From assembly GCA_032000125.1 (NCBI GenBank), contig DAMALH010000002.1:106558-170557 (forward strand): DNA of 64,000 nt, given 5' to 3'. Shown here piece after piece: positions 8,770 to 17,273 of the stretch. Position 1 is the first letter of the stretch, and every line of letters begins with the position of its first letter. Origin of the DNA: Dryocola sp032000125 (GTDB lineage: Bacteria > Pseudomonadota > Gammaproteobacteria > Enterobacterales > Enterobacteriaceae). The notes beneath the pieces are model-generated. The model had not been told where the DNA came from, made no database searches, and worked only from the letters and a program-made list of their open reading frames with translations. Made by a program: the position numbers and the translations under genes.

Positions 8770-9345
8770 ATGAAGAAATCCCAATCCAAAGGCACAGGCC
8801 AGATCCGCATTATTGGAGGCCTTTGGCGTGGCCGAAAGCTGCCCGTGCCCGACAGCCCCGGCCTGCGGCCAACAACCGACCGGATACGTGAAACCCTCTT
8901 CAATTGGCTGGCTCCGTCAATGGTGGAGGCCTGCGTGCTGGACTGTTTCGCCGGCAGCGGCGCGCTGGGGCTGGAGGCGCTGTCCCGTTATGCCGCAAGT
9001 GCTACGCTTCTGGAGATGGATCGCAACGTCTCACAGCAATTGCAGAAGAATCTCATCACCCTTAACGCGACAAACGGCATCGTCGTCAACGTTAATACGT
9101 TGAATTATCTGGCGCAGCCGGGCAAACCCCATAACGTTGTATTTATCGATCCGCCGTTCCGTAAAGGGCTGCTGGAAGAAACGATTGCTCTGCTTGAGCA
9201 GAACGGCTGGCTTGCGGCAGATGCGTTGATTTACGTTGAAAGCGAAGTGGAAAACAGCATGCCTCCGGTTCCCGCAAGCTGGACATTACACCGTGAAAAA
9301 GTGGCCGGGCAGGTCGCCTGCCGCCTCTATCACCGCGAAGCATAA
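8770..9345 (+). CDS. rsmD: RsmD, 16S rRNA m2G966 methyltransferase
   Basis: S-adenosylmethionine-dependent methyltransferase that makes m2G966 in 16S rRNA. The ATG at 8770 gives MKKSQSKGTGQIRIIGG and 191 residues; upstream in-frame codons back to 8686 lack family similarity. A GTG three codons earlier (8761) is an alternative. The SAM-binding motif DCFAGSGALG is at 58-67 and the catalytic DPPF at 127-130. Divergent from ftsY, and followed after 11 bases by yhhL, so probably co-transcribed with it. Confidence 0.96.
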   Translation: MKKSQSKGTGQIRIIGGLWRGRKLPVPDSPGLRPTTDRIRETLFNWLAPSMVEACVLDCFAGSGALGLEALSRYAASATLLEMDRNVSQQLQKNLITLNATNGIVVNVNTLNYLAQPGKPHNVVFIDPPFRKGLLEETIALLEQNGWLAADALIYVESEVENSMPPVPASWTLHREKVAGQVACRLYHREA

Positions 9346-9356
9346 GGAGATACATC

Positions 9357-9626
9357 ATGTTGATTAATCTGGGCAGGCTGCTGATGCTGTGCGTGTGGGC
9401 TTTTTTGTTGCTGAATATTTTCCATCCCTTTCCGCGCCCGCTAAATATCTTCGTCAACGTAGCGCTGATTTTTATGGCGATTATGCATGCGATGCAGCTA
9501 GCGCTGCTGAAATCGACCCAGCCGAAAGATGGCCCGCCGCTAAGCCGCATTCAGCAGCTTAAAATCTTCGTCTTTGGGGTCTTTGAACTGCTGGCCTGGC
9601 AGAAGAACCTGCGCAAGGGTCAGTGA
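9357..9626 (+). CDS. yhhL: YhhL, DUF1145 small membrane protein
   Basis: An 89-residue protein of unknown function matching E. coli YhhL. Two hydrophobic helices are clear (about residues 5-22 and 30-50), followed by a short basic tail with a third weakly hydrophobic stretch. An AAGGAG sits 8 bases before the ATG. It directly follows rsmD and its stop overlaps the end of convergent yhhM by seven bases. Confidence 0.92.
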   Translation: MLINLGRLLMLCVWAFLLLNIFHPFPRPLNIFVNVALIFMAIMHAMQLALLKSTQPKDGPPLSRIQQLKIFVFGVFELLAWQKNLRKGQ

Positions 9627-9985
9627 GTAGCTTCGGGGACGAAAGCGATAAAACGCGTGCCTTTATACCGTAATGTGCCTTTATCCCCGACGCTGACCTC
9701 ATGATACTGCGCGCCGGTTACGCGCATTTTCATCTCCATTCCGCCAGCCTGCGGGCGAAACCACACTTCATAGCGCATCGGGTCGCCAGCCGGGGTAACG
9801 TCACGCTGGCGTGAGCGCCTTTCGTTGGCGGGGGTTTCGCGCTTGGTGGCAACAATCACGTTTTTTTGGCTCAGCGGCGCGGCGTCGTTTTCGGCATTCT
9901 GGCGGCGCTGATGCATAAAGCGAAATGACGCAGCCACCACGATTAACACGATGATGGCAATAAAGAAAATGGGCGGCTTACTCAT
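9620..9985 (-). CDS. yhhM: YhhM, DUF2500 membrane-anchored protein
   Basis: A 121-residue protein of unknown function matching the DUF2500/YhhM family (E. coli 119). One N-terminal transmembrane helix (about 5-22), a short basic charged linker, then a small domain containing RYEVWFRPQAGGMEMKM and YHEVSVGDKGTLRYKGTRF, probably a beta-rich periplasmic or extracytoplasmic fold. The last codons overlap yhhL in the convergent direction. Confidence 0.92.
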   Translation of the reverse strand: MSKPPIFFIAIIVLIVVAASFRFMHQRRQNAENDAAPLSQKNVIVATKRETPANERRSRQRDVTPAGDPMRYEVWFRPQAGGMEMKMRVTGAQYHEVSVGDKGTLRYKGTRFIAFVPEATH

Positions 9986-10125
9986 GGATTTATCTCGGTT
10001 TGTCAGGCGCTTTTAAGAATACCTCTCACCCCCGGGCATTGTCATCCACCGCCATTGACCACTAGACTGAAATAACAAGCACAGCCTGCTGTGTGATACG
10101 TCGATTATTAAAAAAGGGACATGCC

Positions 10126-10752
10126 ATGCTCTGGTCTTTCATTGCCGTATTCTTTTCCGGGTGGCTCTACGTTGATGCTTCCTATCGGGGTCCAGCCTGG
10201 CAACGCTGGGTGTTTAAACCGGTCACGCTGTTACTGCTGCTTCTGCTCGCCTGGCAGGCGCCGATGTTTGAGGCTACGGGCTACCTGATCCTCGCCGGCC
10301 TGCTGGCAACGCTTGCGGGCGACGCGCTAATGCTTTTGCCGACACAGCGCATGCTGTACGCCATCGGCGCTTTCTTTCTATCGCATTTGCTCTATACCCT
10401 TTATTTCGCCAGCCGGATGACATTCTCCTTTTTCTGGCCGCTACCCCTTACCCTGCTGATCGTGGGCGTACTGCTGGTGGCAATCATCTGGACGCGGCTG
10501 GAAACCTTCCGCTGGCCGATAATGACCTTTATCGGTATGACGCTGGTCATGGTGTGGCTGGCAGGCGAGCTGTACTTCTTCCGTCCCGGCAGCGCCAGCC
10601 TCTCTGGTTTTATCGGTGCGACCCTTCTGCTGCTGGGCAACATTATCTGGCTGGTCAGCCACTATCGCCGTCGGTTTACCGCTGACAGCGCCATCGCCGC
10701 CGCCTGCTATTTTGCCGGACATTTTATGATTGTCCGCTCGCTGTATATCTGA
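10126..10752 (+). CDS. yhhN: YhhN family membrane protein
   Basis: A 208-residue polytopic inner-membrane protein matching E. coli YhhN, in a family that also contains eukaryotic lysoplasmalogenases (TMEM86). About eight hydrophobic helices run through the whole length. The ATG at 10126 (MLWSFIAVFF) is used by homologues; eleven more upstream codons in frame are not conserved. Enzyme activity in bacteria is not established from sequence alone. It lies just upstream of zntA with its own spacing. Confidence 0.92.
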   Translation: MLWSFIAVFFSGWLYVDASYRGPAWQRWVFKPVTLLLLLLLAWQAPMFEATGYLILAGLLATLAGDALMLLPTQRMLYAIGAFFLSHLLYTLYFASRMTFSFFWPLPLTLLIVGVLLVAIIWTRLETFRWPIMTFIGMTLVMVWLAGELYFFRPGSASLSGFIGATLLLLGNIIWLVSHYRRRFTADSAIAAACYFAGHFMIVRSLYI

Positions 10753-10767
10753 GCCGCAGATTCCCTC

Positions 10768-10799
10768 TTGACTCTGGAGTAAGCTCCAGAGTGTAACAT
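10768..10799 (+). promoter_or_regulatory. zntA: ZntR-type zntA promoter with 20-bp spacer and dyad
   Basis: TTGACT (-35, 10768-10773) and TAACAT (-10, 10794-10799) are separated by 20 bases, the overlong spacing of MerR-family promoters. The spacer holds a perfect 9-bp inverted repeat, ACTCTGGAG (10771-10779) and CTCCAGAGT (10784-10792), matching the E. coli zntA operator bound by ZntR. This predicts zinc, cadmium and lead induction. Confidence 0.92.
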
Positions 10800-10835
10800 C
10801 GGTAATGAGAACATTATCATTATCCAGGAGGGCGT

Positions 10836-13037
10836 ATGAGCAACGCCGGTAAAACCCCACAGTTTGCAAAGGTAAAATTAAGGCCGTTACCAGCCGAAGC
10901 CCCCTCCTGCTGCGATGATGAGCACTGCTCCATGCCAGCTGAACCTGAAGCGCTTGCGATAAATGGCGAACGCTATAGCTGGCAGGTTACGGGCATGGAC
11001 TGCGCCGCCTGCGCGCGAAAGGTCGAAAATGCGGTAAAACAGCTTCCCGATATACAGCATGTACAGGTGCTGTTCGCCACTGAAAAACTGCTTGTTACCG
11101 CGCCGCGCGACGTTCGTCAGGAAGTTGAAAAGGCGGTAAAAGCCGCCGGCTATACGCTTCGTGACAGCGCCGCGCCCGCAGATGCCGCCCCTTCTGGCTG
11201 GCGCGAAAACTTACCGCTCGTCAGCCTGATTATCATGATGGCAATCAGTTGGGGGCTGGAACAGTTCAACCATCCGTTCGGCAATATGGCGTTTATCGCC
11301 ACCACGCTGGTCGGCCTGTGGCCCGTTGCCCGTCAGGCCGTGCGCCTGATCCGCAGCGGTAACTGGTTTGCCATTGAAACGCTGATGAGCGTTGCCGCCG
11401 CTGGCGCGCTTTTTATCGGCGCTACTGCGGAAGCCGCCATGGTGCTGGTGCTATTCCTGCTTGGTGAACGCCTTGAAGCCTTCGCGGCAAGCCGCGCCAG
11501 GCGTGGAGTCAGCGCCTTGATGGCGCTTAAGCCGGAGGTTGCCACGCGCATTCGCAACGGCGAAAGGGAAAGCATCCCGCTGGGCGACCTTCGTCCAGGC
11601 GATGTAATTGAAGTCTCCGCTGGAGGCCGGTTACCGGCGGATGGCCGCCTGCTCAGCGAAAGCGCCAGCTTCGACGAAAGCGCGTTAACCGGCGAATCGG
11701 TGCCGGTGGAACGCGGCCAAAACGAGAAAGTCCCGGCGGGCAGCACCAGCGTCGACAGGCTTGTTCAGCTTGAGGTGATCTCTGAGCCCGGCGACAGCGC
11801 TATCGATCGCATTCTGCGTTTAATTGAAGAAGCCGACGAGCGCCGCGCGCCGATAGAACGCTTTATCGACCGCTTCAGCCGGGTCTATACCCCGGCCATT
11901 ATGGCGATAGCGCTGCTGGCCGCCGTCATCCCGCCGCTGTTGTTCGGACAAAGCTGGAGCGAATGGATTTATAAAGGGCTGGCGCTGCTGCTGATTGGCT
12001 GCCCTTGCGCATTAGTTATTTCGACTCCGGCGGCGATAACCTCCGGCCTTGCCGCCGCCGCTCGCCGCGGCGCCTTAATCAAAGGTGGCGCGGCGCTGGA
12101 ACGACTGGGGCAAATCCAGCAGATAGCGTTCGATAAAACCGGCACGCTGACCGCGGGAAATCCACAGGTTACCGCAATTGAAGTGGCTGGACCGCTAAGC
12201 GAAAACGCCCTGCTGGCGCTGGCTGCCGCCGTTGAGCAGGGCTCGTCGCACCCGCTTGCGCAGGCCATTGTTCGCGAAGCGCAACGACGGGAACTTGCTC
12301 TGCCGGCAACGGAATCGCACCGCGCGCTGGCAGGCGTTGGCGTGGAAGCAATCATCAATGGCGAATCGCTGCGGCTTAGCTCGCCCGGGCAACTTTCCGC
12401 CGCCGTGCTAAATACCGCCTGGCAACAGCGTATCACGCAGCTTGAAGCGGAAGGCCAGACGGTAATTGCCGCCGTCAGCCAGGGCAAGCTACTGGGCATT
12501 ATTGCTATGCGCGACACGTTGCGCAGCGACGCCAGAGAGGCGATTGCGGCCCTGAAACACATCGGCGTACAGGGCGTAATGCTGACGGGCGATAACCCGC
12601 GCGCTGCCGCAGCCATCGCCAGAGAGTTAAGCATGGATTACCGCGCCAGCCTGCTGCCCGCCGACAAAGTCAAAGCGGTCAACGAGCTAAACGCCCTGCA
12701 GCCACTGGCGATGGTCGGTGACGGCATCAACGATGCCCCGGCCATGAAAGCCGCAACCCTCGGCATTGCTATGGGCAGCGGAACCGACGTTGCTCTGGAA
12801 ACCGCAGACGCGGCGCTGACGCACAACCGGCTGACGGAACTTGCGGGCATGATTAGCCTGGCGCGGGCAACGCACAGCAATATTCGACAGAACATCACGA
12901 TAGCGCTGGGCCTGAAAGGGATATTCCTGATCACAACGCTTCTGGGCATCACCGGCCTGTGGCTGGCGGTACTTGCCGACTCAGGCGCCACGGCTCTGGT
13001 CACGGCAAATGCGTTGCGTTTGCTGCGTAGGAAATAA
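10836..13037 (+). CDS. zntA: ZntA, Zn(II)/Cd(II)/Pb(II) P1B-type ATPase
   Basis: Inner-membrane P-type ATPase that pumps zinc, cadmium and lead out of the cytoplasm, 733 residues (E. coli 732). A GGAGG precedes the ATG. The N-terminus carries a Cys-rich CCDDEHC (25-31) and an HMA metal-binding domain with GMDCAAC (53-59). The transmembrane CPC motif is at 389-391, and the phosphorylated aspartate is D433 in DKTGT. TGES, MLTGDN and GDGINDAPA motifs are all present, so the enzyme looks intact. It ends at a strong convergent terminator shared with the TRAP genes. Confidence 0.98.
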   Translation: MSNAGKTPQFAKVKLRPLPAEAPSCCDDEHCSMPAEPEALAINGERYSWQVTGMDCAACARKVENAVKQLPDIQHVQVLFATEKLLVTAPRDVRQEVEKAVKAAGYTLRDSAAPADAAPSGWRENLPLVSLIIMMAISWGLEQFNHPFGNMAFIATTLVGLWPVARQAVRLIRSGNWFAIETLMSVAAAGALFIGATAEAAMVLVLFLLGERLEAFAASRARRGVSALMALKPEVATRIRNGERESIPLGDLRPGDVIEVSAGGRLPADGRLLSESASFDESALTGESVPVERGQNEKVPAGSTSVDRLVQLEVISEPGDSAIDRILRLIEEADERRAPIERFIDRFSRVYTPAIMAIALLAAVIPPLLFGQSWSEWIYKGLALLLIGCPCALVISTPAAITSGLAAAARRGALIKGGAALERLGQIQQIAFDKTGTLTAGNPQVTAIEVAGPLSENALLALAAAVEQGSSHPLAQAIVREAQRRELALPATESHRALAGVGVEAIINGESLRLSSPGQLSAAVLNTAWQQRITQLEAEGQTVIAAVSQGKLLGIIAMRDTLRSDAREAIAALKHIGVQGVMLTGDNPRAAAAIARELSMDYRASLLPADKVKAVNELNALQPLAMVGDGINDAPAMKAATLGIAMGSGTDVALETADAALTHNRLTELAGMISLARATHSNIRQNITIALGLKGIFLITTLLGITGLWLAVLADSGATALVTANALRLLRRK

Positions 13038-13045
13038 ACATACGA

Positions 13046-13085
13046 AAAGCCAGGCGGGTAAATCGTCGCTTACCCGCCTGGCTTT
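13046..13085. terminator. Strong bidirectional terminator between zntA and the TRAP operon
   Basis: A 16-bp perfect stem (13046-13061 with 13070-13085) and 8-base loop lie between the convergent zntA and dctM stops, with short A and T runs at the base. Confidence 0.88.
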
Positions 13086-13091
13086 ACCGCT

Positions 13092-14378
13092 TTAGTTCAT
13101 CCCCAGAGCATGCGGCAGCCACAGCGAAACCCACGGAATATAGGTCACCATCGCCAGCACCACCAGCAGCATCGCGTAGAACGGCAGCATGGCCCGCACC
13201 ACCACTTCTATCTTCTGCTTGCTGACCGCGCTTGCGACAAACAGCACCGAACCAACCGGCGGCGTGATCAGGCCGATACCCAGATTCACCATCATGATCA
13301 TCCCAAAATGCACCGGATCGATGCCCAGCGAGTTGGTCACCGGCAGCAGCACGGGCGTCAGGATCAAAATGATCGGCGCCATGTCCATCAGCGTGCCGAT
13401 CAGCAGCAGCATCACGTTCAGGTACATCAGGATCACGTATTTGTTGTCTGACAGCGACGTAAAGAACCCGGTGATGCGCGCGGGAAGCTGCATATAGGTC
13501 ATCACTGCACCAAAGGCCGCAGCAAACCCAATCAAAATCATGACGATAGACACCGTTTTCACCGTGCGGAACATCAGCTTCGGCAGCTCATGCCATTTAT
13601 AATCGCGGTAGATAAACATGGTGACGAAAAACGCCCACACGCAGGCGACCGCCGCTGATTCCGTTGCGGTAAAGACCCCGGTCAAAATGCCGCCGAGGAT
13701 TATCACCACCGTCATTAGCCCCCATAGCGCATCAAAGAAGATTTTCAGCGCCTGCTTAAAGGGAATACGCTCGCCTTTTGGATAACCGCGTTTATGCGCA
13801 AAGCCCAGGCATAACACCATCAGGCTAAAGCCCAGTAATAATCCCGGCAGCACGCCCGCAATAAACAGCGTGGCGATGGAAACCGTACCGCCCGCCGCCA
13901 GAGAGTAAATGACCGAGTTATGGCTTGGCGGGATCAAAATCGCCTGCACCGATCCGCTCGCCGTAACCGCCGCCGCGTATTCGCGTGGATAGCCTTTTTT
14001 CTCCATTTCCGGGATCATCACGCTGCCGATCGAGGCGGTATCCGCAACCGACGAGCCAGAAATCGCGCCAAAGAAAGTAGAGGCCACGATATTCACCAGC
14101 GACAGGCCGCCGCGGATAAAGCCAACAAATATGTAGGCAAAATTCACCAGGCGCCGCGCAATGCCCCCTTCCGCCATGATTGCCCCCGCCAGGATAAAGA
14201 ACGGGATCGCAAGCAGGGTAAATTTATTCACCCCGCTGGTGATTTGAATCATGATCGCCTCAAGCGGCAAATCAATCCACAGCGCACCGACCATGGCGCT
14301 GAGCCCAACGGCAAACGCCACCGGCATGCCCACGGCCAGCAGCACGCCTAGCGTGGCTAATAAAATCAATGCATCCAT
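13092..14378 (-). CDS. TRAP transporter large permease subunit (DctM family)
   Basis: The 428-residue translocating subunit of a tripartite ATP-independent periplasmic transporter, which moves organic acids using the sodium gradient. It is hydrophobic throughout, with about twelve helices, and shows DctM hallmarks: IPFFILAGAIMAEGGIA, FGAISGSSVADTASIGSVMIPEM, and ITPPVGSVLFVASA near the C-terminus. It follows the small subunit (stop at 14397) after 18 bases. E. coli K-12 has no genes here, so the three-gene cluster is an insertion between zntA and tusA. The substrate cannot be read from this subunit. Confidence 0.93.
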   Translation of the reverse strand: MDALILLATLGVLLAVGMPVAFAVGLSAMVGALWIDLPLEAIMIQITSGVNKFTLLAIPFFILAGAIMAEGGIARRLVNFAYIFVGFIRGGLSLVNIVASTFFGAISGSSVADTASIGSVMIPEMEKKGYPREYAAAVTASGSVQAILIPPSHNSVIYSLAAGGTVSIATLFIAGVLPGLLLGFSLMVLCLGFAHKRGYPKGERIPFKQALKIFFDALWGLMTVVIILGGILTGVFTATESAAVACVWAFFVTMFIYRDYKWHELPKLMFRTVKTVSIVMILIGFAAAFGAVMTYMQLPARITGFFTSLSDNKYVILMYLNVMLLLIGTLMDMAPIILILTPVLLPVTNSLGIDPVHFGMIMMVNLGIGLITPPVGSVLFVASAVSKQKIEVVVRAMLPFYAMLLVVLAMVTYIPWVSLWLPHALGMN

Positions 14379-14396
14379 ACTGGAATCCCCCGCCCG

Positions 14397-14906
14397 TTAA
14401 CCGTGATTACCAAGCAGCACCACCGGACGGTTCTCCTGAGAACCAAACAGCAATCGCTCGATAACAAACAAAATCAGCAACACCGCGCCAGCCGGCAACG
14501 GTAGGTAGGTTTGCCCCGACGTCAGGACGGGAAATTCCGCAACAGGCTGCTCCCAAAGATCCGCGCACAGGAAGTAGCTGTAATAAAACATTACGGCTGA
14601 AATCAGCAGCATCAGCACATCGACCGCGCGCGCGCAAAACGTTTGCAGCCCCTGCGGCAGCCGATCCGTCAGCATATTTACCGCAATGTGGGAACCGGCG
14701 CGATAGCTTACCGCCGCGCCGATAAAGGTGAATGTCACCATGCAGATAATGGCCACCGGCTCCGGCCAGGACTCCCCGCGGTTCAGCACGTAGCGCGAGA
14801 AAATCCCAATCGGAATAATGACGGTCATGATAAGCAAAGAGAAACCGGCCACGAGCATCGCCGCCATATAGACTTTATCCATCCAGTTCGAGAAGCTTTG
14901 GGACAT
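14397..14906 (-). CDS. TRAP transporter small permease subunit (DctQ family)
   Basis: A 169-residue four-helix membrane protein of the DctQ/YiaM type, partner of the large subunit encoded just downstream. The ATG at 14904-14906 is chosen because a GGAGGG lies 4 bases upstream; the frame opens 11 codons earlier inside the dctP end. Family features include the FSRYVLNRGESWPEPVAI stretch between helices one and two and the SYRAGSHIAVNML segment. It lies 29 bases after dctP. Confidence 0.91.
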   Translation of the reverse strand: MSQSFSNWMDKVYMAAMLVAGFSLLIMTVIIPIGIFSRYVLNRGESWPEPVAIICMVTFTFIGAAVSYRAGSHIAVNMLTDRLPQGLQTFCARAVDVLMLLISAVMFYYSYFLCADLWEQPVAEFPVLTSGQTYLPLPAGAVLLILFVIERLLFGSQENRPVVLLGNHG

Positions 14907-14935
14907 ATGCCCTCCACGAAAATAGTAGTCGTTGA

Positions 14936-15919
14936 TCACTGGACGTCTGCGATAGCTTTCATCAGATCCTGATGCTTTTCGCCGTACTCTTTGCGCACCG
15001 GCTCGGTCGCTTTCACAAACCAGGCCTTATCGATTTCGTGGAACTGCACGCCGCCAGCCTTCATTTTTTCCAGCGCCTGTTTGTTATAGCTATTCCACAG
15101 TTCACGCTGTTCCATCTGCGCTTCGCGGGCAAGCTTGAGGATTTTTTGCTGGTCTTCGGCGCTCAGCTTGTCCCACTTCACTTTGGAATAGAGCAGCATT
15201 TCCGGGGTGATGAAGTGGCCGCTCAGGGTGTAGTTTTTGGCGACCGGCATGTAGTTATGGGCGATAAACGTCGGCGGATTGTTTTCCGCACCGTCGATAA
15301 CGCCGGTTTGCATCCCGCTGTACACTTCGCTCACGCCCATCGCCACGGAGTTGGCTCCCATGTCTTTGAGCGTGGCGAGCGCGACCGGACTACCCTGCAC
15401 GCGGATCTTCATGCCGTGTAAATCCTCCGGTTTCACTACCGGTTTTTTGGTGATCAGGTTACGCGTGCCGGAGTCCATCCAGCCGAGGAATACCAGGCGA
15501 GATTTCGGATTGGACGTGAGCTTGTCGCCAAGCTCTTTGCCCAGATCGCCGTCGATCACTTTATGCATATGATCTTCGTCGCGGAACACGTATGGCAGGG
15601 TAAAGACTTCAACGTCCGGCAGGATGGCGGCGACGGGGGCCATGGAAACGCGAATCATGTCGATGGCGCCCAACTGCGCCTGTTCAATCATCTGTTTTTC
15701 ATCGCCCAGCACGCCGCTTGGGAACACCTTGATGTCCAGCTCGCCGTTAGTTTGTTGCTTGAGCTTCTCGCCCATATGCTGAACCGCCACCACGTTCGGG
15801 TAGCCTTCGGGATGCACATCCGCCGCTTTGATGACTTGCGCGTAGCCCGCCTGTGCAAACAGCAGTGACGCGGTGGACAGGCACAGGCCAGCAAAAGCAG
15901 GCAATAAAGTCTTCTTCAT
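14936..15919 (-). CDS. TRAP transporter periplasmic solute-binding protein (DctP family)
   Basis: Periplasmic binding protein of the TRAP system, 327 residues from the ATG at 15917-15919 (GGAG 8 bases upstream). Signal peptide MKKTLLPAFAGLCLSTASLL...AGYA, then QVIKAADVHPEGYPNVVAV. The DctP signature region MKIRVQGSPVALATLKDMG carries the arginine that normally binds the substrate carboxylate, followed by GVSEVYSGMQTGVIDGAENNP. The sequence resembles uronate/keto-sugar-acid binders more than sialic acid binders, but the substrate is a guess. It leads the dctP-dctQ-dctM operon; no catabolic gene or regulator adjoins. Confidence 0.92.
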   Translation of the reverse strand: MKKTLLPAFAGLCLSTASLLFAQAGYAQVIKAADVHPEGYPNVVAVQHMGEKLKQQTNGELDIKVFPSGVLGDEKQMIEQAQLGAIDMIRVSMAPVAAILPDVEVFTLPYVFRDEDHMHKVIDGDLGKELGDKLTSNPKSRLVFLGWMDSGTRNLITKKPVVKPEDLHGMKIRVQGSPVALATLKDMGANSVAMGVSEVYSGMQTGVIDGAENNPPTFIAHNYMPVAKNYTLSGHFITPEMLLYSKVKWDKLSAEDQQKILKLAREAQMEQRELWNSYNKQALEKMKAGGVQFHEIDKAWFVKATEPVRKEYGEKHQDLMKAIADVQ

Positions 15920-16014
15920 CGTGTCGCTCCAGAAATAGAGAGGTAGGGTAGGTAAGAAGTAAAACAATGTTTTATTTTGTCGATTAAAAATTAGCCTGGA
16001 TGAAGAAAAGCGGT

Positions 16015-16030
16015 GGTGAAGCAGTTCACA
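16015..16030 (-). promoter_or_regulatory. Candidate CRP site upstream of the TRAP operon
   Basis: GGTGA-N6-TCACA matches the CRP consensus TGTGA-N6-TCACA with one mismatch, about 96 bases upstream of the dctP start. Placement suits catabolite-controlled activation of a carbon-source transporter, but a single site found by eye is weak evidence. Confidence 0.45.
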
Positions 16031-16083
16031 AAAGCAGCAAAAAATGAAATTGGGGTTCAGGTGGGATGCAAAGGGGGTTCAAA

Positions 16084-16106
16084 GCCCTGTACGGCGCGCA
16101 CAGGGC
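16084..16106 (-). terminator. tusA: Weak hairpin after tusA
   Basis: GCCCTGT (16084-16090) and ACAGGGC (16100-16106) form a 7-bp stem with a 9-base GC-rich loop, starting a few bases past the tusA stop; only three T residues follow on the minus strand. Confidence 0.45.
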
Positions 16107-16112
16107 AGCGGG

Positions 16113-16358
16113 TTACTGGCCTTTACGCAGCAGGTAGCGGTAAGGCACAGATTCCGCCTGAAAGGCTATCAGTTCATGCTCCATAAAGCGGCAAAAACCG
16201 GGGATATCACGCGTGGTGGCCGGATCGTCGGCGATAACCAGCAGCGTCTCGCCGGGCTGCATACCGCGCACGGTTTTGCGCACCATCATTACCGGCTCCG
16301 GGCAGCGCAGGCCCGAGGCATCAAGGGTGTGGTCCGGATTGGCGAATAAATCGGTCAT
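16113..16358 (-). CDS. tusA: TusA, sulfur-carrier protein
   Basis: An 81-residue sulfur carrier that takes persulfide sulfur from IscS and passes it to TusBCD-MnmA for 2-thiouridine in tRNA wobble positions, and to molybdopterin synthesis. The ATG at 16356-16358 gives MTDLFANPDHTLDASGLRC, with the active cysteine C19 in LRCPEPVM. The frame is open 31 codons further upstream, which matches nothing in the family. Divergent from yhhQ, as in E. coli. Confidence 0.96.
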   Translation of the reverse strand: MTDLFANPDHTLDASGLRCPEPVMMVRKTVRGMQPGETLLVIADDPATTRDIPGFCRFMEHELIAFQAESVPYRYLLRKGQ

Positions 16359-16496
16359 AACAGTCTCGAATGTAAAAAACCGCGCTAGTTTACGCCCGGT
16401 AAAATATCGTGCAAGCGACGTGAACGATTGCGTTAAAATTAACCATTGCAAAGCGGAGCTAAAGCAGTATTATCCTCCGGCTTTTAAAAAGCAGTA

Positions 16497-16529
16497 CCTG
16501 GGTTCCCTCACCCCATTCATTAAAAAGGC
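16497..16529 (+). promoter_or_regulatory. yhhQ: Probable preQ1-I riboswitch covering the yhhQ ribosome-binding site
   Basis: Directly before yhhQ lies CTGGG, a short C-rich loop (TTCCCTC), then ACCCCA and an A-rich tail ending in AAAAAGG. This is the compact preQ1-I layout: P1 pairs TGGG with CCCA, an A-rich strand lines its groove, and loop C residues can pair with the GG of the Shine-Dalgarno. It closely resembles the Thermoanaerobacter type II aptamer I remember. The gene controlled encodes a queuosine-precursor transporter, which fits. Binding of preQ1 would hide the Shine-Dalgarno and lower YhhQ. Confidence 0.72.
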
Positions 16530-16535
16530 GACAAT

Positions 16536-17201
16536 ATGACGCAGTTCCAAACTCAACGGCGTATGAAGGCGCTGTTCTGGCTATCGCTATTCCATTTGTT
16601 GGTGATCACCTCCAGCAACTATCTGGTGCAACTCCCGGTTTCGGTCTTCGGCTTCCACACGACCTGGGGCGCGTTCAGCTTCCCGTTTATCTTCCTGGCA
16701 ACCGATCTGACGGTGCGGATTTTCGGCGCCCCGCTCGCACGGCGCATTATCTTCGTGGTCATGATCCCGGCACTGGTAATCTCTTACGGCATTTCGGCCC
16801 TGTTTTATATGGGCAACTGGCAAGGATTTGAGGCGCTGACGCACTTCAATCTGTTTGTCGCCCGTATTGCCACCGCAAGCTTTATGGCTTACGCGCTGGG
16901 GCAGATTCTTGACGTGCACGTGTTTAACCGCCTTCGTCAGAGCAAGCGCTGGTGGCTTGCGCCATCGGCCTCAATGCTGTTCGGCAACGTCAGCGACACG
17001 CTCTCCTTCTTCTTTATCGCTTTCTGGCGCAGCCCGGATGCGTTTATGGCCCAGCACTGGGTTGAGATCGCCATCGTCGATTACTGCTTTAAGATTTTGA
17101 TAAGCATGATTTTCTTCCTGCCTATGTATGGCATGCTGCTCAATATGATGATGAAACGGCTGGTAGACAAATCTGAAATATCGGGGTTACAGCCGGGTTG
17201 A
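16536..17201 (+). CDS. yhhQ: YhhQ, queuosine precursor (preQ0/preQ1) transporter
   Basis: A 221-residue inner-membrane protein with about six helices, matching E. coli YhhQ, which imports 7-cyano-7-deazaguanine and related queuosine precursors. Family landmarks are SSNYLVQLPV near residues 26-35, FLATDLTVRIFG (53-64), and LFGNVSDTLSFFFIAF in the C-terminal half. The ATG at 16536 follows an AAGG by 7 bases, and that ribosome-binding site is inside a preQ1-I-like element. Divergent from tusA and followed by dcrB. Confidence 0.95.
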   Translation: MTQFQTQRRMKALFWLSLFHLLVITSSNYLVQLPVSVFGFHTTWGAFSFPFIFLATDLTVRIFGAPLARRIIFVVMIPALVISYGISALFYMGNWQGFEALTHFNLFVARIATASFMAYALGQILDVHVFNRLRQSKRWWLAPSASMLFGNVSDTLSFFFIAFWRSPDAFMAQHWVEIAIVDYCFKILISMIFFLPMYGMLLNMMMKRLVDKSEISGLQPG

Positions 17202-17273
17202 CCGCGCTTGAATTATCTTGTGCTAAGATGCTGGGATTGGCCTTAACGGCTTATTAACGTAAAGGATGAAGTC

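Noticed and set aside
14936..15919. TRAP binding protein as a sialic acid transporter (SiaP)
   Set aside because: No sialic acid catabolic genes nearby and the binding region does not follow SiaP closely.
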